Origin: Planctomycetota bacterium
Lineage (GTDB): Bacteria > Planctomycetota > UBA1135 > UBA2386
NCBI GenBank assembly: GCA_027621295.1
Contig: JAQCBR010000003.1
Coordinates: 16,079 to 80,078, forward strand
Length of the DNA: 64,000 bases
Reading direction: 5' to 3'
Shown: positions 53,000 to 62,238 of the stretch, piece by piece
Position numbering within the stretch: position 1 is the stretch's first letter
Layout: every line of letters starts with the position of its first letter
Program-made: the position numbers and the translations under genes
The notes under the pieces: generated by a model
What the model was told of the DNA's origin: nothing
The model's database searches: none
The model's input: the letters and a program-made list of their open reading frames with translations, nothing else

Positions 53000-53102
53000 G
53001 GGACTGGGGTCGGGGGCGCCCAGCATAGCCTTGGAACGATGCCCGGGCGCTTGTGCGGCGCGGGGCCCGTCCTAGAGCCTCGCCGACGTGCACGCAGCGC
53101 GT

Positions 53103-53108
53103 TAGAGT
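53103..53108 (+). promoter_or_regulatory. -10-like TAGAGT, leaderless context
   Basis: TAGAGT ends 11 nt before the ferredoxin ATG. TCGCCG (53080-53085), similar to the TTGCCG box of mobA, lies 17 bp upstream. Confidence 0.42.
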
Positions 53109-53119
53109 CCTCGCCCCCC

Positions 53120-53335
53120 ATGTCCGACATCCGCAAGGTCTGGATCGAAGAAGGCTGCATCTCGTGCAGCCTGTGCCAGGACATCTGCGCGGACGTCTTC
53201 CTGGTCGAGGACGGGCTGGACTGCGTGGTGCGCGACGACGCTCCCAAGCACTTCGCGGCCAAGGACGAGGAGATCCGCGAAGCCGCCCAGGACTGTCCGG
53301 TCGAAGTCATCAAGTTTTCCGAGCGGGACGAGTGA
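53120..53335 (+). CDS. Single-cluster 4Fe-4S ferredoxin
   Basis: 71 residues from the ATG at 53120; the 556-residue track ORF is spurious. One cluster motif CISCSLCQDIC is followed by the distal DCPVEVI cysteine-proline. The acidic composition is typical of the ~70-residue ferredoxins that feed electrons to cytochrome P450s or other oxygenases. The partner is unknown. A TAGAGT element ends 11 nt before the ATG. Confidence 0.9.
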   Translation: MSDIRKVWIEEGCISCSLCQDICADVFLVEDGLDCVVRDDAPKHFAAKDEEIREAAQDCPVEVIKFSERDE

Positions 53336-53383
53336 GTCGGGCGGTCGGGCCTTCCGACCTGTGACGGCTGGTCGAGAGTCCGC

Positions 53384-53389
53384 TATCCT
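53384..53389 (+). promoter_or_regulatory. Promoter GTGACG-N17-TATCCT, leaderless context
   Basis: TATCCT ends 11 nt before the ATG at 53401, with GTGACG (53361-53366) exactly 17 bp upstream as a -35-like box. Confidence 0.48.
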
Positions 53390-53400
53390 CCGCCGGCCCC

Positions 53401-53847
53401 ATGTGGAACCTGAGCAAGAGCCTGGTGGCGCTCGCCGCGCTTGCGCTTCCCGTCGCCGACGAGCCGCAGACGGTCGACTTCGCGTCGCTGTCGGACTTCG
53501 AATACGTCGAGGGGATGGAGCTGCCGGCCCACGTGACCAAGCTCCACGAGAAGAAGATCCGCATCTCGGGCTTCATGGCCCGCGAGGTACAGGGCGAGGG
53601 GCCGGTCGAGTACTTCCTGCTGATCAACGACGCCTGCGGCTGCGAAGGGGTCCCGCTCCTCAACGAGATCCTGTTCTGCGCGATGCCGGAGGGCGAGAAG
53701 ACCGAGATCCTCCCCGGCTCGATCTCGCTCGTCGGCACGCTGTTCGTCGGTGAGATCGTCGAGGACGACTGCGTGATCGCGCTCTACTGCCTGGACGTCG
53801 ACAAGATCGAGTCGGGCTCGCGGTCGGGGTCGGGGTCGGGGAGCTGA
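53401..53847 (+). CDS. DUF3299-like exported protein
   Basis: 148 residues with a weak N-terminal signal (LVALAALALPVADE). The order VTKLHEKKIRISGFMAR...VEYFLLINDACGCEGVPLLNEILFC follows the DUF3299 pattern (strand, GfM, then a cysteine-containing NDAC...LNEI block), here with closely spaced CxC cysteines that could bind metal. The C-terminus ends in an SGSGSGS tail. Function of the family is unknown. A TATCCT box with GTGACG 17 bp upstream precedes the ATG. It is followed 14 bp later by the HEAT gene. Confidence 0.72.
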   Translation: MWNLSKSLVALAALALPVADEPQTVDFASLSDFEYVEGMELPAHVTKLHEKKIRISGFMAREVQGEGPVEYFLLINDACGCEGVPLLNEILFCAMPEGEKTEILPGSISLVGTLFVGEIVEDDCVIALYCLDVDKIESGSRSGSGSGS

Positions 53848-53861
53848 ACCACCGGAGAAAG

Positions 53862-55028
53862 ATGCGCACTGCGCTGATCACGCTCGGCCTCCTCTTCGCG
53901 GCGAGCGGAGCGCTCCCCGCACAGGACACCGCGGACCCGTTCGACGACGCGGTCCAGAAGGCGGTCACGCACGGCCGCTACGCGGTCCGCAGGGCCGCCG
54001 CGGGCAAGCTCGCCAGAGCCGGCGACGACGCGGTCCCCGCCATGCGTCGCTACGTCGACGCGCACGGGCTCGATGCGATCCCGCTCGAACTCGTCGACGC
54101 GCTCGCCCAGTCGGACGTGCGCGGGCCCGAGATCGAGGCGCTCCTCACCGAGTGGGCCGGCAACCGACGGTTCTTCTGGCGCTCCCAGGCGCTGGGTGGA
54201 CTCGCTCGGCGCGGCGTCGAAGGGGCCCGGCCGATGTTCGAGGCGGCGATCGGCGACCCTTCCCATCTGTTCCGGATCGAGGGAGCCCGCGGCCTGCTGA
54301 CCGTCGCGACCGACGACGAGGAAGCGACCGCCCGCGTGCGCGCGCGGCTCGGCGACGACGATCCCAGGGTGCGGCTGAGGGTCGCGCTCTTGCTGCTGGA
54401 GCGCGGCGACGGTGGCGGCGCCAGGCAGATCGGCGAGGCAGTCTTCGGCGCTGCACGGACGTTCCTCGATGACCGATGGGGTGCCCGGGAAGCGACGCTC
54501 GCGGTCCGCGAGCTGCAGCGCATCGCCGGCCTCGACGTGGCCGCGATCCTCGGCGACGACCTGGACGCGGCAGCCGAGGCCCGCGCCGTCGCGACCGCAT
54601 GGGTCCAGGGCGCAGCTCCGGACTACGAGCCGCCCGCCGCGCAACAGGAAGAGCCCCCGCCACTGCTGGGCGTCGAGGTCCGCTCGTGCCGCAACGGCGA
54701 CCTCTTCCTCTCGGTCTTCGCCGACGGGCGGGTCGCCGCCGGCCTCGATCCCCGCGTCGTGGTCGAGGTCGACGACCTCTCACGCCTCGTCCCCGGCGAC
54801 GCGCTCGACGGCGTTGCGACCCACGGCGCGATCATCTGCGACTTCGTCCGGGTGTACGTTTCTCCGACACCCGGCGAGCCCCCGCGCGCCCACCACAAGG
54901 CCGCTCCGGGCTCTGTGCCCGGGCCCGTCCTCGAATGGCTCAAGATGCTCGCCGCGACCCTCGATGAAACAGGGATCGGGGAGCCGCTGACCGTTCGGCT
55001 CGGACAGTTCGCCACGTCGGACGACTAG
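53862..55028 (+). CDS. Secreted HEAT-repeat protein
   Basis: 388 residues with a signal peptide (TLGLLFAASGALPAQ). Residues ~25-250 are four or five HEAT-like helical repeats (RYAVRRAAAGKLARAGDDAVPAMRR, RIEGARGLLTVAT, RVRLRVALLLLERGDGG). The C-terminal ~110 residues are a beta-rich region (LLGVEVRSCRNGDLFLSVFADGRV). Likely a protein-binding scaffold. A GGAG sequence lies 4 nt before the ATG. It sits in a short run with the DUF3299-like gene and just upstream of the GlmS-like gene. Confidence 0.72.
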   Translation: MRTALITLGLLFAASGALPAQDTADPFDDAVQKAVTHGRYAVRRAAAGKLARAGDDAVPAMRRYVDAHGLDAIPLELVDALAQSDVRGPEIEALLTEWAGNRRFFWRSQALGGLARRGVEGARPMFEAAIGDPSHLFRIEGARGLLTVATDDEEATARVRARLGDDDPRVRLRVALLLLERGDGGGARQIGEAVFGAARTFLDDRWGAREATLAVRELQRIAGLDVAAILGDDLDAAAEARAVATAWVQGAAPDYEPPAAQQEEPPPLLGVEVRSCRNGDLFLSVFADGRVAAGLDPRVVVEVDDLSRLVPGDALDGVATHGAIICDFVRVYVSPTPGEPPRAHHKAAPGSVPGPVLEWLKMLAATLDETGIGEPLTVRLGQFATSDD

Positions 55029-55037
55029 TAACCACCT

Positions 55038-58000
55038 ATGTGCGGAATCATCGCGGTGCTGCGTCGTCGCTCGAACCGGGCGGCGCCGGACCGGCACGTC
55101 GTCGCATCGACGCTGGCCCAGGCTCTCGGTCTGGACCTGGCGCTCGACGCCGGTCGCCTCGCCTCGGCGCTCACCGACTCTGCGGCACAGCTCGAGGAAC
55201 TCGATGCCGCGCTGCGCGGCACGGCTGGCATCCGCTGCCTGCTCGACAACCCGGACTTCGCCGATCGGATCCACGTCGAGCTCCGCGAGCTCGACGCCCG
55301 GGTCGACGACCTGGAGAACGAGCTCGACCGGCGCGCGCAGTCCTGGTCCGCCGCCGACGTCGAGAGCGTGAACGCCGCGCTGGTCCGGCTCCGCGACGCA
55401 TCCTGGGCCGTGCACCGCGACCGACTCCGCACCGCCAGCGCAGTGCGCGAACTCGCTGGCACGAAGCCCTCGATCTCAACCGCGACGATCGACGCCTACG
55501 CGGCGATCCAGACCGCGCTGTCGTCCCTCGACAGGCTCGAGGTCCGCGGCCGTGACTCGGCGGGCGTCCACGTGATGGTCTCCGGACACGGGCTCGATCC
55601 GGACGACCCGGAGCTGGCCGAGGCACTCCACCGTCGCTCGGCGGACTCCCTGTTCCGCAGCGGCTCCGTGCGCAGCCTCGACGGAGGACGCGTGCTCGGC
55701 TTCGTCTACAAGACGGCGGCCGAGATCGGCGAGCTCGGCGACAACGTCCGCGCGCTCCGCTGCGCGATCACCGAGGACGACCTGCTGCGTCGTGCGGTGA
55801 GCGCAGACTCCGCAGAGGTGACGGTGCTCGGGCACACCCGCTGGGCGAGCGTCGGCATCATCAGCGAGCCGAACGCCCACCCGCTGGAGGCATGGGAGAC
55901 CGACGGACCGACCGAGCCCTACGTGGTCGCGGCCCTGAACGGCGATGTCGACAACCATCTCGCGCTCGTCGACGAGCACGATCTCCGGATCGCGCCGGAG
56001 ATCACCACCGATGCGAAGGTGATCCCGACCCTGGTGGCGCGCCGGATCCGCGAGGGCATGGCCCGCGCCGAGGCCTTCCGCGCGACGGTCGCGACCTTCG
56101 AGGGCTCCACCGCGATCGGCGCCAGCGCCGCCGAGGCACCCGACGAGCTCCTGCTCGCCCTTCGCGGCAGCGGCCAAGCGCTGTACGTCGGGCTCGCCGA
56201 AGACGCGTTCGTCGTCGCGAGCGAACCCTACGGCGTCGTCGAAGACTGCCCGCGCTACCTGCGGATGGACGGGGAGACCCCCGGCAACCCGAACAACCCG
56301 ACCGCGAGCCGCGGCCAGGTGGTGCGCCTCGTGCGGGAACACGCCGGCACCGTGGCCGGCATCGAGCGCATCGCGTTCGACGGCACGCCGCTGCCCCTCG
56401 AGGACGCCGGGCTGACCCGCTCCGCGATCACCACGCGTGACGTCGACCGGGGAGCTTTCCCCCACTTCCTGCTGAAGGAGATCTCCGAGTCGCCGCGCTC
56501 GTTCCGCAAGACCCTCCGCGGGCGCATCGTCGAGGACGGTGGTCGCCTCCGCGTCCAGCTCGGCGGCACGTCGCTACCCGTCTCGGTCCGAGACGGCCTG
56601 CGGGACGGGCGGATCAAGCGGATCCTGACGATCGGTCAGGGAACGGCGGCCGTGGCTGCCCAGGGGGTCGCGACGGCGCTCGACCTGGCCCTCCGCGGCT
56701 CCGCGCTCAGCGTCGCCTCCCTGCCTGCGACCGAGCTGTCCGGGTTCCAGATGCGGCCCGACATGTCCGACACGCTGATCGTCGCGATCAGCCAGTCGGG
56801 CACCACGACCGACACCAACCGGACCGTCGACCTGGTCCGCGCACGCGGCGCTTCCGTGATCGCGATCGTCAACCGCCGCGGATCGGACCTGACCGACAAG
56901 TCGGACGGCGTGATCTACACGAGCGACGGCCGCGACGTGGAGATGAGCGTCGCGTCGACGAAGGCGTTCTACGCGCAGATCGCCGCTGGCTTCCTGCTGG
57001 CGTTCGCGGTCGCGCAGGAGTCGGGCTCCTGCGATCCCAGGCTCCAGCACGAGGTCCTGTCGGCGCTCCGCTCGCTGCCCGAAGCGATGACCGCGACGCT
57101 GCAGCGTCGCGACGCGATCGCGAAGGCCGCGCGCGAGACGACGCGACGCCGCTACTGGGCGCTCGTGGGCAACGGCAGCAACCTGATCGCCGCGCGTGAG
57201 ATCCGCATCAAGCTGTCGGAGCTCTGCTACAAGTCGATCGCCTGCGACGCGACCGAGGACAAGAAGCACATCGACCTGTCCTCCGAGCCGCTGATCCTCT
57301 GCTGCGCCGCGGGGCTCGGCGGATCCACCGCGGACGACGTCGCCAAGGAAGTCGCGATCTATCGCGCGCACAAGGCGCTGCCGATCGTGATCGCCGACGA
57401 CGGGGAGGAACGCTTCCAGGCCGCCGCGCACGTGATCCGCGTGCCCCACGTCCACCAGTCGCTCGCGTTCGTCCTCTCGACGGTCGCCGGCCACTTGTTC
57501 GGCTACGAGTGCGCGCTCGCGATCGACGAGCTGGCGATGCCGCTCCGCGAGGCCCGCGCGGCGATCGAGCGCAACGCGCGCGAGATCGCTGACGGGGAGG
57601 CTCTGCTCCGCGCGCTGTCGCGGGATCTCGAGGTCGCCGCCAGGTCGTTCTTCGGAGCTCTGCGCGACCGCCGCCTCGACGGCAGCCTCGAGGCAGCGAC
57701 CGCGACCCGGCTCGCCACCCTGCTGCGGATGGCGACCGGCTCGATGGCGATCGACGCGTTCCAGGTCGAGTTCGGCGAGGTCGGGACACCGGCGCGCGTC
57801 GTCGACGAGCTGACCGACGCGCTGACCGCGGCCATCGAGGAGCTGACCCGCCCCGTCGACGCGATCAAGCACCAGGCGAAGACCGTGACGGTCGGCATCT
57901 CCCGCTCGGACGAGTCGCTGACCAGCGAAGGCCTCGTACGCGAGCTGCTGGAACTGGGGACGCCGCGGGAGCACCTCACCTGGGCCGACCTGCGGACGCT

Positions 58001-58487
58001 CGCAGCACTGTCGCCCGCTGTCGCATCGGTCACGGGCTTCAGCCGCTACGCGCTATCGGGAGACGACGGCCTCGACGAGATCCGTCAGATCGACGCCGGC
58101 GGCATCGCGCGCGGGATGCGCTCGCGCACCGCACAGGATGCCCGCCTGCGGGGCACCAAGCACCAGGTCGCCCGCGAGAAGCGACTCCTCGTCGCGCGCG
58201 GGGCGAGCGACGAACGGATCTTCGTCCTGGTGCCCGAGGTCAGGGACGGCCGGCCGGTCGGGCTCACGCTGCTCCACATCGACCTGCACCACGCGCTGCC
58301 CGCGAACGACGCACGCAGCGTGCTCGTCGCCTACCGCGGTCGCTACGCCGAGCTGAGCGAGCTCGTCACGGAGACCGAGCCGCACTTCGACGACGAGCGC
58401 CTCGGCAGGGTCCCGCTCGCCGATCTCCTGACCGAGCCCGTCGAGGAGCTCGCCCGGGTCTGGCGCAGCGCCCACCGGCCCGCCTGA
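55038..58487 (+). CDS. Oversized GlmS-like glutamine amidotransferase/SIS protein
   Basis: 1149 residues against ~610 for GlmS. All parts of GlmS are recognisable: catalytic Cys2 (MCGIIAVL), VRGRDSAGV, LGHTRWASVGIISEPNAHPL and ALNGDVDNH; SIS1 with SQSGTTTDT and SVASTKAFYAQIA; SIS2 with GNGSNLIAAREIRIKLSEL and TEDKKHIDL; and the C-tail equivalent IKHQAKTVTVG near residue 945. Extra material is a ~135-residue helical insert after residue 8 and ~200 residues beyond the C-tail. It probably uses glutamine to aminate a sugar phosphate. Whether this is the cell's glucosamine-6-phosphate synthase or a paralogue cannot be told here. Confidence 0.84.
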   Translation: MCGIIAVLRRRSNRAAPDRHVVASTLAQALGLDLALDAGRLASALTDSAAQLEELDAALRGTAGIRCLLDNPDFADRIHVELRELDARVDDLENELDRRAQSWSAADVESVNAALVRLRDASWAVHRDRLRTASAVRELAGTKPSISTATIDAYAAIQTALSSLDRLEVRGRDSAGVHVMVSGHGLDPDDPELAEALHRRSADSLFRSGSVRSLDGGRVLGFVYKTAAEIGELGDNVRALRCAITEDDLLRRAVSADSAEVTVLGHTRWASVGIISEPNAHPLEAWETDGPTEPYVVAALNGDVDNHLALVDEHDLRIAPEITTDAKVIPTLVARRIREGMARAEAFRATVATFEGSTAIGASAAEAPDELLLALRGSGQALYVGLAEDAFVVASEPYGVVEDCPRYLRMDGETPGNPNNPTASRGQVVRLVREHAGTVAGIERIAFDGTPLPLEDAGLTRSAITTRDVDRGAFPHFLLKEISESPRSFRKTLRGRIVEDGGRLRVQLGGTSLPVSVRDGLRDGRIKRILTIGQGTAAVAAQGVATALDLALRGSALSVASLPATELSGFQMRPDMSDTLIVAISQSGTTTDTNRTVDLVRARGASVIAIVNRRGSDLTDKSDGVIYTSDGRDVEMSVASTKAFYAQIAAGFLLAFAVAQESGSCDPRLQHEVLSALRSLPEAMTATLQRRDAIAKAARETTRRRYWALVGNGSNLIAAREIRIKLSELCYKSIACDATEDKKHIDLSSEPLILCCAAGLGGSTADDVAKEVAIYRAHKALPIVIADDGEERFQAAAHVIRVPHVHQSLAFVLSTVAGHLFGYECALAIDELAMPLREARAAIERNAREIADGEALLRALSRDLEVAARSFFGALRDRRLDGSLEAATATRLATLLRMATGSMAIDAFQVEFGEVGTPARVVDELTDALTAAIEELTRPVDAIKHQAKTVTVGISRSDESLTSEGLVRELLELGTPREHLTWADLRTLAALSPAVASVTGFSRYALSGDDGLDEIRQIDAGGIARGMRSRTAQDARLRGTKHQVAREKRLLVARGASDERIFVLVPEVRDGRPVGLTLLHIDLHHALPANDARSVLVAYRGRYAELSELVTETEPHFDDERLGRVPLADLLTEPVEELARVWRSAHRPA

Positions 58488-58506
58488 GACGCGCCGCGGT
58501 CTCGGG

Positions 58507-59565
58507 TCAGTCCTCGGCGAGCAGCTCGGCGACGCGCTTGGCCAGCTCCTCGCCGCGCAGGTTCGTGAAGCGGACCTGGCCCTTCTTGTCGATCAGGAAC
58601 GTCGCCGGGATCGACCCGATGCCGTTCTCCTTCGCGAGCCGGGTCTCCCAACCGCCGCCCTCGTAGACGATCGACCAATCCATCCCGAGGCGGGTGGCGG
58701 CGTCGCGGATCTTCTGCGTGGTCGCGCCCTCGGCGTCCGGCGCTACGAGCGGACCGCCGCGCTTCTGGCCGGGCTCCTGGTCGAGGCTGATGCCGATCAC
58801 CTCGAAGCCCTGCTCGCGGTGCGCCTTGTGCGCCGCGACGACGTTCGGCATCTCGCGGATGCACGGCCCGCACCACGTCGCCCAGAAGTCGACGAGCACG
58901 ACCTTGCCCTTCATCTTCGCGAGGTCGATCTCCTGCCCGTCCATGTCACGCGCGGTGAACGGCTTCAGGCTGCCGCGTCCTGCACCTGCGACCTTCGGCG
59001 CCGCAGACGGCACGTAGAGCGCCTTCAGCAGCTTCTGCCTGGCCTCAGCATCCAGCCGATCGTCGTCGAACATCGCGGCGAGCGCCGCGTCGGCGAACGC
59101 GACCCCCGGTGCGGACTCGGCGCGGAGGCCCGCGCTCACCGCCGTCCGGTAGACCATCCCCGGGTCGTCGTAGTAGCGCGCCGCCGCCGGCATGTCGGCG
59201 CGCGCGCGCTCGAAGTCCGCGGCGCGCACCGCGCGTACCATGTCGGACATCAGCGAGCGACCGACGATCGTGTCGAAGTCCGCGGTCGGCAGAGCGCCGA
59301 GCCGGTCGATCTCGGCGAGCAGGACCTGGGCCGAGCCGTCGTAGTCCTTCGTGAAGTAGCGGGCCACGCCGAGCACGAACCGATGGTCGCCGAGGTCGCG
59401 GTCGACGTTCTTCTCGATCCAGGTGGCGATCGCCGCGTCGCGGGCCTTCCACTCCTCGACCGGGCGCTTGGTCAGCGCGAGCTCGCGGAGCTCGGCGATG
59501 ACGGGGTCCTGGGCCGGGGCGATGCTCGTGAGCGCGAGCGAGAGCAGACAGACAGAGATGCGCAT
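58507..59565 (-). CDS. Secreted TlpA-like thioredoxin-fold protein
   Basis: 352 residues with a signal peptide (SVCLLSLALTSIAPAQ). The first ~200 residues are helical (TPR-like). The C-terminal ~140 are a TlpA/ResA-type thioredoxin domain with FTARDMDGQEIDLAKMKGKVVLVDFWATWCGPCIREMP (CGPC active site), GIGSIPATFLIDKKGQVRF and the cis-proline IP. It would reduce disulfides in exported proteins or sense redox outside the membrane. It is convergent with the GlmS-like gene and heads the downstream end of a minus-strand run. Confidence 0.9.
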   Translation of the reverse strand: MRISVCLLSLALTSIAPAQDPVIAELRELALTKRPVEEWKARDAAIATWIEKNVDRDLGDHRFVLGVARYFTKDYDGSAQVLLAEIDRLGALPTADFDTIVGRSLMSDMVRAVRAADFERARADMPAAARYYDDPGMVYRTAVSAGLRAESAPGVAFADAALAAMFDDDRLDAEARQKLLKALYVPSAAPKVAGAGRGSLKPFTARDMDGQEIDLAKMKGKVVLVDFWATWCGPCIREMPNVVAAHKAHREQGFEVIGISLDQEPGQKRGGPLVAPDAEGATTQKIRDAATRLGMDWSIVYEGGGWETRLAKENGIGSIPATFLIDKKGQVRFTNLRGEELAKRVAELLAED

Positions 59566-59601
59566 GGTCTTCGGTTCCGGTGGGGACGCGGGTCCGGGAG
59601 C

Positions 59602-60915
59602 CTAACGGGATCCGGGCCCGGGATTGAGTTCGAGCGACAGGCGGAGCGGCTCTTCCGACGTCTCGGTCGGAGCCTCGACGACCCGCCGGAACGCCTCGGT
59701 CCCGTCCACGCGACGGCCGAGCAGCCTGATCTCGGTCCCCGGACGAACGACGAACTCCCCGCCGAGCGCCGGGCGCCGCAGCTCCGGGTAGCCGTCTCCG
59801 AACCGCGGCGTCAGCACCCGGGCGCTGGCCTCGCTCCCGGCCTCGACGTCGAGAACGAGGCCGTCGTCGGCCACCGGATCCCAGCCGTAGACGTCGACGA
59901 CGACGCGCACCGCGGGTTCGACCGCGACCTCCGCGCGGTCGCCGGAGAGGTCGACCGGCTCGACGGAGCGGTACGTGCCGCGCACGCCGAAGACCAGGAG
60001 TCGGCGCGGACCCTCGAGCGCCGGCAGGGTCATGTCCGCGCGGTGCCACTTGTACGGCCCCCACCACGTCCGCTCGGGGAGATCCTGGAGCAGCTCCACC
60101 GCGGGCTGCGCGTGGACCCGTGCCGGGAACTCCTCGGCCGGCAGGCCCCCAAGCTCGACGTCGACGCGCGCGCGGTTCTCGACGAGGTCCAGGACCAGCG
60201 GGCGCGACGGCTCCTCGACGCGGACCTGCGGCGAACCCCCGGCCACGACGAGCTCGCCCTCGGGCAGCACCCCGATGGCGTAGCTGCCGGCCGGCAGCGG
60301 CAGGTCGAAAGCCTGGACGCCGGGACGGAGCACACCCGGCTGCTCGAACCGCGACCCGGTCCCGTCCTCGAGGCGCGAGAGGACGACCTTGGGCGCGATG
60401 CCGTAGCGCGGCGCGTATTCGGCGCGGACCTCGACGCGCACGGGCCGCACGCCGGCCGCCTCGACCAGCACCGCCTCGACGACGCCGACCCCGACCTCGA
60501 CGCGCGCGGTTCGCGGTGCGACGTCGCGCGGCGACGCGCCTGGCCCGCAGACCACGTAGTGGCCGGGCTCGAGGCCGTCGGCCACCGCGCGGCCGTCGGT
60601 TCCGGTCCGCAGCGTGACCCGATACTCGGGCAGCGCCATCTTGCCGGGAGTGAACGAGTAGACCTGCAGGCTCTGCCCGGCGACCGGTGTCCGCATGTCG
60701 GCGCGGAGGAGCTCACAGACAAGCCCTCGCGTCGGCGCCGTGCGATCCGGAGCGTCCGGAACTGCGGCCGGCCCGGGGCCCGGCTCGTCGACCGCCTCGA
60801 CCGGCGAACCCTCGGGGAACCCGGCCGGTGCAGCTCCGCCGCCCCCGCCGCGCACGAGGAGGAACGCGGCCGCGAGGCCTGCGGCCACCACGAGCCCGAA
60901 GACGAGTGCGCGCAT
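59602..60915 (-). CDS. Anchored carboxypeptidase-regulatory-like protein
   Basis: 437 residues from the ATG at 60915 (MRALVFGLVVAAGLAAAFLLVRGGG), a signal-anchor followed by a glycine/proline linker. The body consists of beta-sandwich modules (VTLRTGTDGRAVADGLEPGHYVVCG; GVQAFDLPLPAGSYAIGVLPEGEL) like carboxypeptidase regulatory domains, without any enzymatic motif. The 871-residue track ORF is a read-through from the opposite phase of the aminotransferase. It overlaps the aminotransferase stop by TGATG, so the two are coupled. Confidence 0.7.
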   Translation of the reverse strand: MRALVFGLVVAAGLAAAFLLVRGGGGGAAPAGFPEGSPVEAVDEPGPGPAAVPDAPDRTAPTRGLVCELLRADMRTPVAGQSLQVYSFTPGKMALPEYRVTLRTGTDGRAVADGLEPGHYVVCGPGASPRDVAPRTARVEVGVGVVEAVLVEAAGVRPVRVEVRAEYAPRYGIAPKVVLSRLEDGTGSRFEQPGVLRPGVQAFDLPLPAGSYAIGVLPEGELVVAGGSPQVRVEEPSRPLVLDLVENRARVDVELGGLPAEEFPARVHAQPAVELLQDLPERTWWGPYKWHRADMTLPALEGPRRLLVFGVRGTYRSVEPVDLSGDRAEVAVEPAVRVVVDVYGWDPVADDGLVLDVEAGSEASARVLTPRFGDGYPELRRPALGGEFVVRPGTEIRLLGRRVDGTEAFRRVVEAPTETSEEPLRLSLELNPGPGSR

Positions 60916-62207
60916 CAGGCGGGAAGTCCGTGGTCGAGGACGTCCTGCACCGCAGCGACGAAGCGGTCCACCTCGCCGAGCGTCGCGTACACGCTCGGCG
61001 ACACGCGGATGCCCTCGAAGTCCTCGTGGACGATCGGCGTCGTGATGATGCGGTGCTTGGCGAGCAGATGCCTGCCGAGCGCCTGCGAGTCGATGCCCTC
61101 GATCCGGAAGTTCGCGATGCCCCCCGCCATCCCCGGCACGAGGCTCGTGTTGAGCCGGAACCGCTCGTCCCCGCGGAGCGCGTGGATCCACCGGTCGCGC
61201 AGGTGGACGAGCCGCGCGAGCTTCCGCGCCGCGCCGAGCCTCTCGTGGAACACGAGCGCTTCGGCGACGCCCAGAGGGACGCCGACCGGGTGCGTGCCGA
61301 TCTCCTCGAACTTGCGGATGTCGTCTTCCTGGCCCGGGTTCCCGGCCATCAGCGGCCAGAGATCGCGGATGCGCTCCTTCCGCACGTAGAGCATCCCGGT
61401 GCCGATCGGCGCGAACAGCCACTTGTGCAGGCTGGTCGCGTAGTAGTCGCAGTCGAGGTCGGCGAAGTCGAAGTCGAGGTGCGCGAACGCATGCGCGCCG
61501 TCGACGATCACCGGCACGCCGCGCTCGCGGCCGAGCGCGACGACTTCCTTCACCGGCAGGACCTGCCCCGTCAGGTTGATGACATGGCTGACCAGCACGA
61601 TCCGCGTGCGGTCGGTCATGTGCGCGCGGTAGAGCGCGACGATCTCCGCCGGGTCGTTGCACGGCGTCGGGATCTTGAACTGCCGGACGACGATCCCCTC
61701 CCGCGCGGCACGCTGCGCGAACGTGTTGCGCATCCGCGGGTAGTCCTGGTCGGTGCACAGCACCTCGTCCCCGGCCTCCAGGTCGATCCCGAACTGGCAG
61801 GTCTGGAGCCCCTCCGAAGCGTTGCGCGTGATCGCGACCTCGTCCGCGCTGACCCCCATCACGCGCGCCAGCGCCTGCCGCACCGCCTCCTTCTGCGGCT
61901 GCATCAGCCGCCACATGTTGTAGGCCGGCGCCTCGTTGGCGCGGTCGATGTGCCGCTTGACCGCGTCGACGACGAGCCGCGGCGCCGGGCTCACCCCACC
62001 GTTGTTGAAGTTGACGAGGCCGCGGTCGACGTCGAACGCGGAGGCCACCGCCCCCCAGAAGTCCTCGTCGCGCGCCAACTCCTCGGGACTCGCGTCCCGA
62101 GGAGACAGTTCGTCGAGGACGCGGAGCCCGCGGAACGGATCGAGCGCCGAGGCCGACCCGACGGTCGGCAGCGCGAGAGCTCCGAGGAACGCGCGGCGGG
62201 TGGTCAT
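60915..62207 (-). CDS. Class V aminotransferase-fold PLP enzyme, Tat-exported
   Basis: 430 residues. A twin-arginine signal (TTRRAFLGALALPTVG) indicates export of a folded PLP protein. Class V features: FNNGGVSPAPR, ITRNASEGLQTCQFG, PVIVDGAHAFAHLDFDF and the PLP lysine in YYATSLHKWLFAPIGTGML. It resembles isopenicillin-N-epimerase-like/cysteine-desulfurase-type enzymes exported in many bacteria; substrate unknown. A TAGATT element ends 8 nt before the ATG. It is coupled to the downstream carboxypeptidase-regulatory-like gene. Confidence 0.89.
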   Translation of the reverse strand: MTTRRAFLGALALPTVGSASALDPFRGLRVLDELSPRDASPEELARDEDFWGAVASAFDVDRGLVNFNNGGVSPAPRLVVDAVKRHIDRANEAPAYNMWRLMQPQKEAVRQALARVMGVSADEVAITRNASEGLQTCQFGIDLEAGDEVLCTDQDYPRMRNTFAQRAAREGIVVRQFKIPTPCNDPAEIVALYRAHMTDRTRIVLVSHVINLTGQVLPVKEVVALGRERGVPVIVDGAHAFAHLDFDFADLDCDYYATSLHKWLFAPIGTGMLYVRKERIRDLWPLMAGNPGQEDDIRKFEEIGTHPVGVPLGVAEALVFHERLGAARKLARLVHLRDRWIHALRGDERFRLNTSLVPGMAGGIANFRIEGIDSQALGRHLLAKHRIITTPIVHEDFEGIRVSPSVYATLGEVDRFVAAVQDVLDHGLPA

Positions 62208-62215
62208 CGCCCGAC

Positions 62216-62221
62216 AATCTA
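62216..62221 (-). promoter_or_regulatory. -10-like TAGATT, leaderless context
   Basis: TAGATT on the minus strand ends 8 nt before the aminotransferase ATG, with no ribosome-binding site between. Confidence 0.45.
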
Positions 62222-62238
62222 GCCCGAACCGTCCCCGA

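Noticed and set aside
59602-62217. 871-residue fused ORF
   Set aside because: The first half is the wrong frame of the aminotransferase; the true downstream gene starts at 60915 with a signal anchor.
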